64,000 nt of DNA from Phytophthora colocasiae. Lineage: Eukaryota; Oomycota; Peronosporomycetes; Peronosporales; Peronosporaceae. Position 1 is the stretch's first letter. Every line of letters starts with the position of its first letter. The notes beneath the pieces were generated by a model, which was not told the origin of the DNA, did no database searches, and saw nothing but the letters and a program-made list of their open reading frames with translations. Of this stretch, positions 1-9,390 are shown piece by piece. The position numbers and the translations under genes are program-made. The DNA lies in contig JAGKQI010000016.1 of assembly GCA_018806915.1 (NCBI GenBank), positions 186,001-250,000 on the forward strand, given 5' to 3'.

Positions 1-290
1 TCATCAACGGCGGCCCATTGGGCAAAATTCCAAGAAATTCAAGCGTACCGGTCATAGACTAAGGGTAACCGAGTAGCCGTAGGAAATTAGTTAGGAGTAA
101 CCTTGCTTAGACGTCAATGCGCCTGTTTCTAACAGGCTTCGAAATAAGTACCTAATATAAGGGGTCTGAGTCCTCCTTCCCCCCGACGTCAATGCGCCTG
201 TTTCGAACAGGCTTCGAAATAAGTACCTAATATAAGGGGCTCGAGTCCTCCCTTCCCCTTTACAGATACCCAAAGATCGACCAAGGACTT
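1..290. repeat. Flanking DNA with a 75-bp tandem duplication
   Basis: A segment beginning at 111 (acgtcaatgcgcctgtttc) is repeated from 186 with a few substitutions, giving two copies with a 75-bp period up to about 260. Each copy contains a taatataagggg stretch that could act as an AT-rich promoter element. The segment resembles LTR or subtelomere-like repeat DNA, but no partner copy or terminus is visible in this window. No coding region is supported here. Confidence 0.6.
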
Positions 291-341
291 GTGTTGGTTT
301 GGCGAGTGGATCCGTCACTTTATCAAGACTGCCGGTGTCAA

Positions 342-358
342 TGTCATTCCGGATTTTG
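342..358 (+). promoter_or_regulatory. Oomycete core promoter (Inr + FPR) of the first polygalacturonase copy
   Basis: The sequence gtcattccggattttgc matches the oomycete initiator plus flanking promoter region (GCTCATTYYNCAWTTT-like) and lies about 45-60 nt before the ATG at 402, the usual spacing. Transcription would start around 345. Confidence 0.6.
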
Positions 359-401
359 CTTTCAACAGCGCAGCCAACCTACTCCTCCCCTGCGTTCGAC
401 C

Positions 402-1482
402 ATGAAGGTTTTATCCACCTCACCACTGCTGCTTTATCACCTCCGCTGTGATGGCGTCCCCATGATGCGTCAAGTGAAGGAATCATCCAGTAGTTGTACA
501 CTGTCGGGCACCTACACCAGCGGCACGGACGTTTCCTCGTGCAGCAAGATCACCATCGGTTCCCTGACGGTTCCAGCCGGAGTCACGTTAGACTTGAGCG
601 ACGTCGCGGACGGAACGACAATTGAATTCACCGGCACAACGACGTTCGAGACATCCAAGTGGGAGGGACCGCTTATTCTCCTTACAGGAACGGATCTCAC
701 TGTTGGCGGCACGGGAACGCTTGACGGACAGGGAGATTGGTACTGGGAGCAGGGCACATCCATCGACCGCCCAGTGTTCTTCCGTATGAGCAAAGTCATC
801 TCGTCCACCGTTTCGGATTTTACCATCAAGAACTCGCCCTACCGCACCTTTAGTGTACTCAGCTGCGAGTCAACGACGATCAGTGGGCTCACACTCGACT
901 CGAGTGCCGGTGACGATGTAGCCAAAAACACTGACGGTTTTGATCTGAGCAAGAACACGGACGTGACGATCTCCGGCAACACCATCTACAACCAGGACAA
1001 TTGCCTCGCCATGCAGTCCAGTACCAACACGGTTTTCTCTAGCAACACTTGCAGCGGTGGTCATGGTATCTCCATCGGATCTATTGGCGGATCGTCTGTG
1101 AGTTCTTCGGACACGGTATCGGGCCTCACCGTGAAGAACAACAAGATCGTCGACAGTGTGAACGGCATCCGGATCAAGACTATCATCGACGACTACGGTA
1201 CAGTTAAGGACGTGACGTACACAGACAACACGCTGTCGAATGTGGAGAATGCAATTGTTATCCACGGTGACTACAGCAAGTCAGAGGGAGGCTACACTGG
1301 CTCAGCCACCAGCAAGGTGACCATCACGGACATCACGATCGACGGACTGACGGGCTCAGCTGACACGGTGTACGACATCCTGGTGGACTCGGACGTGGCT
1401 TCCGGGCTGGACGTTTTCGGGTATCGACGTGTCCGGTGACACGGGAAGTTGCAGTGGTGAGCCCAGTGGCATCAGTTGCTAG
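402..1482 (+). pseudogene. Polygalacturonase (GH28), disrupted copy 1
   Basis: GH28 endopolygalacturonase, which would hydrolyse pectin outside the cell. The body aligns throughout with the intact copy at 3531-4616, including NTDGFD, GGHGISIGS and GIRIK motifs. Three defects are visible. The N-terminal 20 residues are not a clean signal peptide; they read SPLLLYHLRCDG where the sister genes have an Ala/Leu-rich core, and GVPMMRQ then resumes the family sequence. The catalytic QDDC motif reads QDNC (about 992-1003), so one active-site Asp is Asn. Near 1405 a one-base shift moves the ORF to an early stop at 1437-1439; the original frame (WTFSG ... GISC) continues to the tag at 1480-1482. The start at 402 is the first ATG matching the family; upstream in-frame codons are not credible. 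Likely a dead paralogue. Confidence 0.85.
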
Positions 1483-1733
1483 AGCCGTCAAGGCTCGGTG
1501 CGTAGTAAATGTCGTCAAGCCGCCAGCATTTTTGAAGGCGTAAGTAAATACACTGGATGTTTTGTTTACGTTGTAAGTGGCTCTACTAGTCGTGACAACC
1601 TCCACGAACATTCAAAGATAGTGTATTAAATACACTATCAGCAGAAACATACAATAGAGGACTAACGATACGAGCAAAAGCTATGGCGCCTCTTGAAACG
1701 CTAGTGTTGGTCGGCGAGTGGCCGTAAGAATGC

Positions 1734-1749
1734 AAAATGCAGAATGAGC
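1734..1749 (-). promoter_or_regulatory. Orphan oomycete core promoter, relic of a lost polygalacturonase
   Basis: On the minus strand GCTCATTCTGCATTTT is a perfect match to the oomycete core promoter consensus. The following bases down to about 1700 match the 5' leader of the intact polygalacturonase at 3490-3525 (ttgcattcttac...ccactcgccgaccaacact). No coding sequence follows in that orientation, so this is a detached promoter and leader from another family member. Confidence 0.65.
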
Positions 1750-1829
1750 TGAGGATTAACGCACGAAGGTTGTCGTGGGTTAATTTTTGGTACAGGTGGT
1801 GCTGGTCTTACAAGTTGTTGTGTGATCTG

Positions 1830-1876
1830 CCACGGAGTGTGTGGAGTTGTTCCGAACAACTCCACACACTCCGTGG
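1830..1876. repeat. Perfect 47-bp palindrome (23-bp arms, 1-nt centre)
   Basis: Positions 1830-1852 are the exact reverse complement of 1854-1876, with one base between. Further out, acaagttgtt near 1810 pairs with aacaacttgt near 1880, extending the symmetry imperfectly to about 80 bp. It lies between the orphan promoter at 1734-1749 and a MITE. Confidence 0.9.
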
Positions 1877-2141
1877 AAGAACAACTTGTTCGAGTTATTA
1901 ACGAAGAAAGTGGCATTGGTTAGCTTTCACGCGTGAACGAAGCGTTGCCAATGGTATGGTATAATGCACTGTACAGACTCCTACACGTTGTAGGTGTTCT
2001 TCTGCACGAGGAAGCGATGTATGATATGCCTGCCACCCGGTTCAGGCGTGATTTCCTATCGAACAGGAGCGAGCCATAGCGTGGTGTCAGGTTCAAGATT
2101 TTCTTCGAGGTCACTATTTTCCCTCAAGGCATCAGCTCTTA

Positions 2142-2532
2142 GAGCATCTCCACCGGTGGGGGTCAAATTGCATATTTGACAAGAATTTCTCTCCACCGGT
2201 TGAGGTCAAATTGCGGATTTGACGTAGTCCAGATTAAGTTCTAGCCAAATTTGACCGAGGACTACGTGGGCGACAGGGGGGCGGTATTGGCTTGATTGGA
2301 CACCACCTCTGATAATATTGAGTTTTACGACAACGCCATCATTCGATTGTTGCTACGGTCTTGGTTGGCTGTCCACAAACGGGACCAAGTAAATGCACAT
2401 GCCAGGAAGCATTTTCAGAATTGTCAATCGTGGATTGTCTATAGCTGGTATATAAATGCCGACCGGTGTGAGAGCTCAGTATCAAATAACAAATTTGACA
2501 AATAACAATTGACCTAACCGGTGGAGATGCTC
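2142..2532. mobile_element. MITE with 16-bp terminal inverted repeats
   Basis: The left end (GAGCATCTCCACCGGT, 2142-2157) is the exact reverse complement of the right end (2517-2532), and TA flanks both sides. A variant of the left end recurs inside (ctccaccggttgaggtcaaattg, near 2192), so the subterminal region is repeated. At 391 bp with no coding capacity it is a non-autonomous DNA transposon. The TA flank suggests a Tc1/mariner-like or PIF-like mobiliser, but TTA on the left and TAA on the right do not make a clean three-base target site. Confidence 0.8.
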
Positions 2533-2534
2533 TA

Positions 2535-3476
2535 AAGCTTGTAATCGTGACCTGACATCCATACTCTTGTTATTGAACCAATAACATGCGTCCATTTCTG
2601 TCCATTGTGCGACTATCAAATCCTCTCGCTAGTCGCTACCATGATGTGACACCTGTCTCAAATCACAACGTGACGAAAGCACACATTTGTTGCGTGACGA
2701 ATCTAGCTTGACCTCCTCTTTTTGATCATTACCTCTTCGACTTCACAAATCGATCGTGAATTGGCTTCGCATTCTTCTCGTAATACACTTGTTAGAAGTG
2801 CTCATAAAGCTGTTTGCACATCTATGAGATCACAATGATCCGCCATACACGTGAGAAATCTAACGTACCTGTATGGTGAACAGTAGTAGATACCTCCACA
2901 AGCAAGGTACCGTTCATATAGACCAGTCTGGCAGCCAGGACGCGCTGGTTTGGCTCCAAACTACGTAGCTCAACTTAGTCGATTGCCTTGGAGACTAAAC
3001 GCGTTAGTCGGCGGAACTCGAAATAACTGGCGGTATCTTGGCAAATCTAGTCTTGTTTAGCTATCGGCCGTAAATATTTTTCCAGCCGAGATCACCAGTG
3101 ATGAAATATCCTTTTGTGCCTCGATCGTACGTATTCTAATGCTTCAACGAATTGGCAGACTGGTATCAGGTCCATCATGATGAGCAGAAAGATGTGGGCT
3201 TCAGTGTTGTAACGTGAAAATGGTTGTTCGAGCTCTGATCCGTTTGGAGCGCGTGATGTTCGCCGCATTGCCACATGGGGTGGGACCAGTAGTCACGTAT
3301 CTGGCCAGAGCGAACAGCCCAACGACAAGGACGCACCAAAAAACAGCAAAAAGGATCCCACGCCTCACCTCTACTGCTCGCTTGGTGAAGTTGAGTCTAG
3401 ACGGCTGACCTCAACACCGAAGTTCTATCCTGAGCCAGTACACGCTCCCTTTAACTCGTTAACCATCGGTCTCCCG
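2535..3476. other. Intergenic DNA, no gene seen
   Basis: Between the MITE and the intact polygalacturonase promoter I find no credible ORF, RNA gene or repeat. Short ORFs on both strands lack domains or homology to anything else in the window. Confidence 0.5.
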
Positions 3477-3492
3477 TCTCATTCTGCTTTTT
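3477..3492 (+). promoter_or_regulatory. Oomycete core promoter of the intact polygalacturonase
   Basis: tctcattctgcttttt fits the oomycete initiator plus flanking promoter element. It predicts a 5' leader of about 50 nt before the ATG at 3531. Confidence 0.7.
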
Positions 3493-3530
3493 GCATTCTT
3501 ACAGCCACTCGCCGACCAACACTAACACCC

Positions 3531-4616
3531 ATGAAGCTCTTCTCCACTGCGATCGCAGCCCTCGCGCTCCTCGCCGCCAATGTTAACGGATCGCCCATGA
3601 TGCGTCAGGCGGAAGAGGCCTCCACCTGCACCCTCTCCGGCACGTACAAGTCCGGCACCGACATCTCGTCCTGCAGCACACTCACCATCGGCACTCTAAG
3701 CGTACCCGCTGGTGTCACGCTGGACCTGAGCAAGGCCAAGACTGGGGCCAGCATCAAGATCTCCGGCACTGTCACGTTCGGTCAGAAGAAGTGGGCTGGT
3801 CCGCTCGTGCTGCTTGGTGGTAGTAACCTCAAGGTCAGCGGTTCCGGTACTCTTGACGGTCAGGGATCTTGGTACTGGAAGCAGGGCACATCAATCAGCC
3901 GTCCTGTATTCTTCCGTCTCCACGCCGTCACGGGTTCTACGCTGTCAGGATTCAAGATCAAGAACTCGCCATACCGGACCTTCAGCATCCTCAACTCGGA
4001 GAAAACTACCATTAGTGGCCTCACGCTTGACTCGAGCGCAGGCGACGGTACCGCCAAAAACACGGACGGCTTCGACTTGAGCAAGAACAACTACGTGACC
4101 ATCACAGGCAACAAGATCTACAACCAGGATGACTGCCTTGCTATGCAGTCCAGCACTAACACTGTCTTCAGCAACAACTACTGTAGTGGTGGTCACGGTA
4201 TTTCAATCGGCTCGCTTGGTGGTTCCAGTGTGAGCTCCGCCGACACGGTATCAGGCCTCACAGTCAAGGAAAACACCATCGTCAACAGCGTCAACGGTAT
4301 CCGTATCAAGACCATCGTGGACCTCAAGGGTCTCATGTCTGACGTCACTTACACTGACAATAAGCTGAGCAATGTCAAGAACGCCATCGTGATGCACTCG
4401 GACTACAGCAAGTCCAAGGGAGGCTACACCGGCTCGGCTACGAGCGCAGTGACCATTAAGGGTATCACAATCTCGGGTCTCTCGGGAACGGCCACCAACC
4501 TGTACGACATTGTGGTCAACTCCAAGGTGGTGTCCAACTGGAAGTTCTCGGGCGTTACTGTCAAGGCATCCAAGACAGGCAAGTGCAGTGGTCAGCCAAG
4601 CACCGTCAAGTGCTAA
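3531..4616 (+). CDS. Polygalacturonase (GH28), intact, secreted
   Basis: Endopolygalacturonase of 361 aa, the normal size for oomycete and fungal GH28 enzymes. It hydrolyses alpha-1,4-galacturonan in host pectin and acts outside the cell. Residues 1-20 form a signal peptide (MKLFSTAIAALALLAANVNG) with cleavage expected before SPMMRQ. The GH28 signature is complete: NTDGFD, QDDCLA, GGHGISIG and GIRIK, giving the three catalytic Asp, the His and the Arg/Lys substrate contacts. Paired cysteines near the N- and C-termini are conserved with the sister copies. There is no intron. The ATG at 3531 follows the core promoter by about 50 nt and is the first codon of the signal peptide. It is the only undamaged member of a four-copy local cluster. 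Confidence 0.95.
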   Translation: MKLFSTAIAALALLAANVNGSPMMRQAEEASTCTLSGTYKSGTDISSCSTLTIGTLSVPAGVTLDLSKAKTGASIKISGTVTFGQKKWAGPLVLLGGSNLKVSGSGTLDGQGSWYWKQGTSISRPVFFRLHAVTGSTLSGFKIKNSPYRTFSILNSEKTTISGLTLDSSAGDGTAKNTDGFDLSKNNYVTITGNKIYNQDDCLAMQSSTNTVFSNNYCSGGHGISIGSLGGSSVSSADTVSGLTVKENTIVNSVNGIRIKTIVDLKGLMSDVTYTDNKLSNVKNAIVMHSDYSKSKGGYTGSATSAVTIKGITISGLSGTATNLYDIVVNSKVVSNWKFSGVTVKASKTGKCSGQPSTVKC

Positions 4617-4980
4617 GCTGTCTAGCTTGCATGGCGCCATCTCCTTGATGTTTGGTGCTGTGTACTCTTGTGTTTCGACAGGAAATCCTAACCTTCGTGC
4701 ATATCGTTCGTTAGTCCTCTATGGGTTTGTGCTTTGATAAATACACTCTTTTGAATGGTTTCGTCTAATGGAGTTTGTTCTCTTCTCAGCGCGAAATAAT
4801 TCAATATGACCTGCATACAATGATACATGTATGTGAGAATTACGCTCTTCCCTTCAGGAGCTAGATAAAGGAAAGCTATCGTGTTAGCAAGAAGTATTAG
4901 CTTGTCGTATATTCTGAATCGCCGCTTTGTTGGAAACCTTTGCGTCGGTCGATTTGAGGGAAAGGGTCGTTATTTAACCC
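4617..4980. other. Convergent intergenic region between two polygalacturonases
   Basis: This holds the 3' untranslated regions of the + gene ending at 4616 and the - gene ending at 4981. I see no other feature in it. Confidence 0.5.
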
Positions 4981-6125
4981 TTAGCAAGTGATTCCAGCCG
5001 GCTGACCCTTGCAGGAACCCTTCGCACCGCTCACAGTAATTCCCTTGAACGTCCATCCTGACACCACACTTGGGTTCACCACGATGTCGTAAATCTGGTC
5101 AGCCGTACCTGTGAGGCCATCCACGGTGATGTCCGAGATCGTCACTAAGCTGGTTGCAGCCCCCGTGTAAGCCCCGGCCGATCGACTGTAGTCCGAGTGG
5201 ATGGCGATGGCATTTTCCACATTGTTGAGCTGGTTGTTGATGTATTTCACGTTGGTAACTAGCCCCTTCATTCCAATCAGCGCCTTGATACGGAGACCGT
5301 TGTCGCTGTTGGTGATGGTGTTCCCCTGAACGGTGAGACCAGACACCGTCGTAGTCTGGTCAACAGCCGCACCACCAATAGAACCGACTGAGATACCGTG
5401 GCTTCCACTGCAGAGATTGTTGCTGAAGATCGTATTGGTGCTGGATTGCATCGCAAGACAGTCGTCCTGGTTGTAAATCTTGTTGCCAGTGATCGTCACA
5501 TGATCATTCTTGGTCATATCGAAGCCGTCCGTGTTTTGAGCAAGACCATTGCCAGCACTGGAGTCCAGCGTGAGCCCAGTGATAGTCGTTTGCTGACAGG
5601 TGACGACGCTAAACGTACGAAACGGAGAGTTTTTCACTGTGAAGCCCGAAATATTCGAACCAACGACATTTTGCAGCTTTACGAAAACAGGACGAGTGAT
5701 CGATTCTCCCTGCTTCCAGTACCAGTCGCCCTGACCGTCCAAAGTACCGGATCCCTTGACGGTGAGGGAATTACCACTGATCGACATGAGGGGGCCAAGC
5801 CATTTTGCGGTGCCAAAGGTAGTCGTGCCGGTGAAGTTGATGGTGGCACCATTCTTCGCCTTACTCAGATCAAGAAGGTCGTCGTGCCGGTGAACTCAAT
5901 TGTAGCCCCTGCGCGGGTCTTGCTCAAGTCCAAAGTGATGCCGGCGGGGACCGTCAGAGACCCAACGGTGATGGTGCTGCAGGACGAGATGTCGGTGCCC
6001 GCCTTGTACGTCCCGGTGAGGTTGCAGGGGCCGCTGGCCTCCTGTTCCTGACGCATCATAGGCAGACTGTTGGCTGCAGGAACGAAGAGCGTAACAGCGG
6101 CGACTACGATAGAGAAGAGCTTCAT
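4981..6125 (-). pseudogene. Polygalacturonase (GH28), disrupted by an internal duplication
   Basis: GH28 polygalacturonase reading leftward from the ATG at 6125. Residues 1-20 are a good signal peptide (MKLFSIVVAAVTLFVPAANS) followed by LPMMRQ. The catalytic motifs NTDGFD, QDDCLA, GSHGISVG and GLRIK are all present in the downstream part, as is the C-terminal cysteine. A segment of about 60 bp encoding LDLSKxxxGATIxFTGTTTF occurs twice in tandem: 5885-5945, then a diverged copy at 5825-5884. The second copy is not in frame, so the protein would stop just after the first (FTGTTTFLI). The two copies differ (TRAG/IEF against AKNG/INF), which suggests unequal exchange with a paralogue rather than simple slippage. 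Everything else appears functional, so this break is probably recent. Confidence 0.85.
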
Positions 6126-6157
6126 TGTCTTGGAGCTTGAGGTGCGTCGTTGGCTGC

Positions 6158-6173
6158 AAAATTGAAAGTGAGA
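6158..6173 (-). promoter_or_regulatory. Core promoter of the minus-strand polygalacturonase
   Basis: On the minus strand TCTCACTTTCAATTTT matches the oomycete initiator/FPR pattern with one or two differences, about 35-50 nt before the ATG at 6125. Confidence 0.55.
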
Positions 6174-6700
6174 CTGAATGAAACCAGAGGCTTGTTGAAT
6201 TGTCCCTGAAAGTGCGTGCTGCTCATGTATTCACTTATATCGGTTCAAGTGTATCTGTACGGCCACGATCTAAGACGTGCTAAACCGGGCCATTTCGTTC
6301 GTACGTACAGACATTTCGCGCAGTGTTTGCACAGAAAACGCCATCCACATCTTGCGACTTATTGCCGAGAAGTTGTGGTGCAGTGCCGTTGCATCGGTCC
6401 TCGGATGCATAAGGTTTCACGTAAAGCCTATGAAGTGAGTACACTCGTTTTTGAGTCCAATGTACCCGGCAGTTGCAGTAAGCTTACATCGATTTTCGCA
6501 ATGGTAGTCGCGGCAACCTCGAAAGCTGGAGAATGGTCGCTTCGCAGGTGTACATACATACATCTCGCACGTGCGATTTTAGTCGCTTAATCGCTTGTGA
6601 GCGATAAGGATGGTGCGGGCTCGATGTTTTTGGACGGGGTTGTGGCACTTCGTCCATGGACTTCTGTTTCTGAAAGTATTCGGTTCGTGGGGCCTGTACA
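6174..6700. other. Intergenic DNA up to the transposon end
   Basis: Upstream DNA of the minus-strand polygalacturonase. A short ORF on + at 6216-6590 has no recognisable feature, and I do not support a gene here. Confidence 0.45.
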
Positions 6701-6714
6701 TTAACCCTTCTGCG
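6701..6714 (+). repeat. Left terminal inverted repeat with TTAA target site
   Basis: TTAACCCTTCTGCG, the first four bases being the duplicated target. Symmetry with the right end stops after 14 bases (AAGC against GTGC). Confidence 0.9.
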
Positions 6715-6858
6715 AAGCAATGGACTAAACTATAGTATACAAAGTTAAGTCAATGTCTTGTAAAAGGGCCCTCAGGCGCCCTTTTAGAGACAGATCGCAA
6801 GATCATCCATGCCTCAAATCTCGCAAGATGCACGAGGATACCTCCTTCATCAACCTCT

Positions 6859-6883
6859 AAGGGCACATCATGCGCCTTTCAAG
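6859..6883. repeat. Subterminal palindromic motif of the piggyBac-type element
   Basis: taagggcacatcatgcgcctttcaag-type sequence. It is one of four related motifs, with 6762-6787 on the left and 15250-15275 and about 15313-15333 on the right. All pair GGGC with GCGCCC around a short AT-containing centre. Subterminal repeats in piggyBac elements bind transposase, so these are candidate binding sites. Confidence 0.6.
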
Positions 6884-7649
6884 TTGGCGATCTGATAGGC
6901 CGATATCCTGGAGCTAAACAAAAAATCTGGAAGAATACTCTAATTGGATAAAAAGAAGTTGGTGGGAAGCAGCTTCAGGTAACAAATCAAAAATTACGTC
7001 AAACATGAGCCACGTTTTTGAACGCCATGCTTGGAATGATGATGCTTGGATGTTGTCTTGCATGAGCACTGGCGCCGCGCTTGCAACAACTACGTCTACA
7101 CAAACACTTTCCGCTTGTTAATGGCAGTCCAGAATGGCTTTATCATTCCCTACGTGTTCGCAATTAGCTTCTTCTACAAACAGCTAGCAAACTGGAATAA
7201 ATGCCTTTGAATGCCAGAATTAATTTTTATTGAAACTTAATTATTTCAAAAAACACATAGCATATAAATTACAAAACAACAAGTGAACTATCAAAATGCG
7301 ACCTGTTAAAATTAATCGCGAACAACGACGCGTGGCGACCGTCCAGCATTTCCCTCCCCCTCCCGTTTCGGAGAATTCATGACGCTTAGTGAAGAAGCAC
7401 CCGGAGAGAAGAAGGCACCACCACCAGGGCAAGTCAGCAAGCGACGCCGGCTTGATACGTCCACCGCGTGGGGCGTTCGGTTTCGTGATGTGTGGGCGGC
7501 GTTATTAAAAGATGGGTGGACATCAAAGCGACCAAGTGGCCGGAGCTTGGACTCGCGATACCAGTACATCGTCCTCGTGGGCGTTATAATGGTGAGGAAG
7601 GGGTCGACTTCTTTCTCGGCGAAGACGCCTTGATGCAACACCTCCATGA

Positions 7650-8860
7650 TGCCGTCCAAGGTAAGTAAGAATGGTGTGATTTGGTGCTACGTGTACTTGA
7701 CATTGTTCGTGTATGTGCTATAGGTGACGAGCTACGAGAAGCAGTGGCAGAGCGTGGTGGCGGCGCAGTACAGCAGTGTCGCGGTGCAGCGCAAGACACC
7801 GGTGCAGCCGTTGACACCAACGTCCAAGGTGCGTGATGAATGTGTACTGGACGACGGTGCACTAGTTGCTAATGTTGTGTGCATGCGTAAGGTGCAGGTG
7901 GTGGAGCATCGAGCAGCAGGCGGACTACATCTCATCGATGCTGTGCAAGGTGTGTGAGGTCTTTATGGAGGTGGTGCTTCTGATGGCTGATGCTGCTATG
8001 TGTTTTGTAGGACTTGGACATCGGGACGATGCTGGCACAGCGTACGCTGGTACTGTCGGTAGAGGTGAGAAAGAACTACATGGACTGTGTGGGTGCTGTG
8101 GTTGTTGACGTTATTTGCGTACTGTGTATGTAGCTCACGAGCATCGTGTAGGAGTTGTTGTTAGTGACGCCGCGCTGGCCGAGGTGGGGAAGCCGTGTTG
8201 TGAGATGGACACAAGATGCTGACGTTGTGCTATGTGATATGCAGTTTCCAATCGCCGTGGATCAGCAGCAGTGGATGATGAGGGTGGCGTTACTGGCCCA
8301 GGTGAGCGGAATTATATTGTAGAGGTGTTCTGTGTTAGTGACATCGTTATGCTTGCTGTGTAGTTACCAAACGTCGCGTGTGCGTGAGTTCTGCTAGTGG
8401 TGTACGTACGTCGAGACGTAGGCGTGCAGCTGCTGAACGTCCGATTGGTGGACAATCTGCTCGTGGTCGCACTTCGAAGTGCTAGTAATGAACTTGCTTC
8501 GGGTGCTTTGGCTGGCACAAGTGACGGTCGTGCTTCGGCCATTGGACGTGCTGCTGGTGATGACTTTGTTTCGAGTGGCCAAGTTGGCAGCGATGAACTT
8601 GCTCGTGGTGGACGTGCGCTTCGAGGTGAACGTGCGCTTCGAGGTGAACGTCCAGCTGGTGATGAACTTGCTTCGAGTGGTAATGCTGGCACAAGTGGTG
8701 GACGAGTTTCGGACAGTGAACGTCCAGCTGGTGATGATCTTGCTTCGAGTGGTATTGGCACTAGTGGTGGACGAGCTTTGGACAGCGATCGTGCTACTGG
8801 TGATGAACTTGCTTCGAGTGGTAATGCTGGCACAAGTGGTGGACGAGTTTCGACAGTGAA
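7650..8860 (+). repeat. Left arm of a 1.2-kb inverted repeat
   Basis: This segment recurs in reverse complement at about 13440-14703, with only scattered substitutions and small indels by eye. Homology starts almost exactly at the end of the first exon of each gene (gccgtccaag/GT) and covers the following introns, short exons and the start of the minisatellite. The first exons themselves are unrelated. Confidence 0.85.
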
Positions 8861-9390
8861 CGTCCAGCTGGTGATGATCTTGCTTCGAGTGGTATTGGCA
8901 CTAGTGGTGGACGAGCTTTGACAGCGATCGTGCTACTGGTGATGAACTTGCTTCGAGTGGTAATGCTGGCACAAGTGGTGGACGAGTTTCGACAGTGAAC
9001 GTCCAGCTGGTGATGATCTTGCTTCGAGTGGTATTGGCACTAGTGGTGGACGAGCTGACAGCGATCGTGCTACTGGTTATGAACGTTCTTCGAGAGGTAT
9101 TGCTGGCACTAGTGGTGGACGAGTTTCGGACAGTGAACGTCCAGCTGGTGATGATCTTGCTTCGAGTGGTATTGGCACTAGTGGTGGACGAGCTTTGGAC
9201 AGCGATCGTGCTACTGGTGATGAACGTTCTTCGAGAGGTATTGCTGGCACTAGTGGTGGACGAGTTTAGGACAGTGAACGTCCAGCTGGAGATGACCTTG
9301 CTTCGAGTGGTATTGGCACTCAGTGGTGGACGAGCTTTGGACAGCGATCGTGCTACTGGTGATGAACGTTCTTCGAGTGGTAGTGCTGGT
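8640..9390 (+). repeat. Coding minisatellite, 66-72 bp units
   Basis: About ten degenerate units encode alternating forms of TSGGRVSDSERPAGDDLASSG and TSGGRALDSDRATGDELASSG. Units differ by loss of two bases (gtttcggacag against gtttcgacag), which shifts the frame in the later units. The inverted partner at 13440-13740 has about five units. In the protein this would be a disordered spacer rich in Ser, Gly and charged residues. Confidence 0.85.

Noticed and set aside
6216..6590. 124-aa ORF upstream of the piggyBac-type element
   Set aside because: No signal peptide, domain, promoter match or homology within the window.
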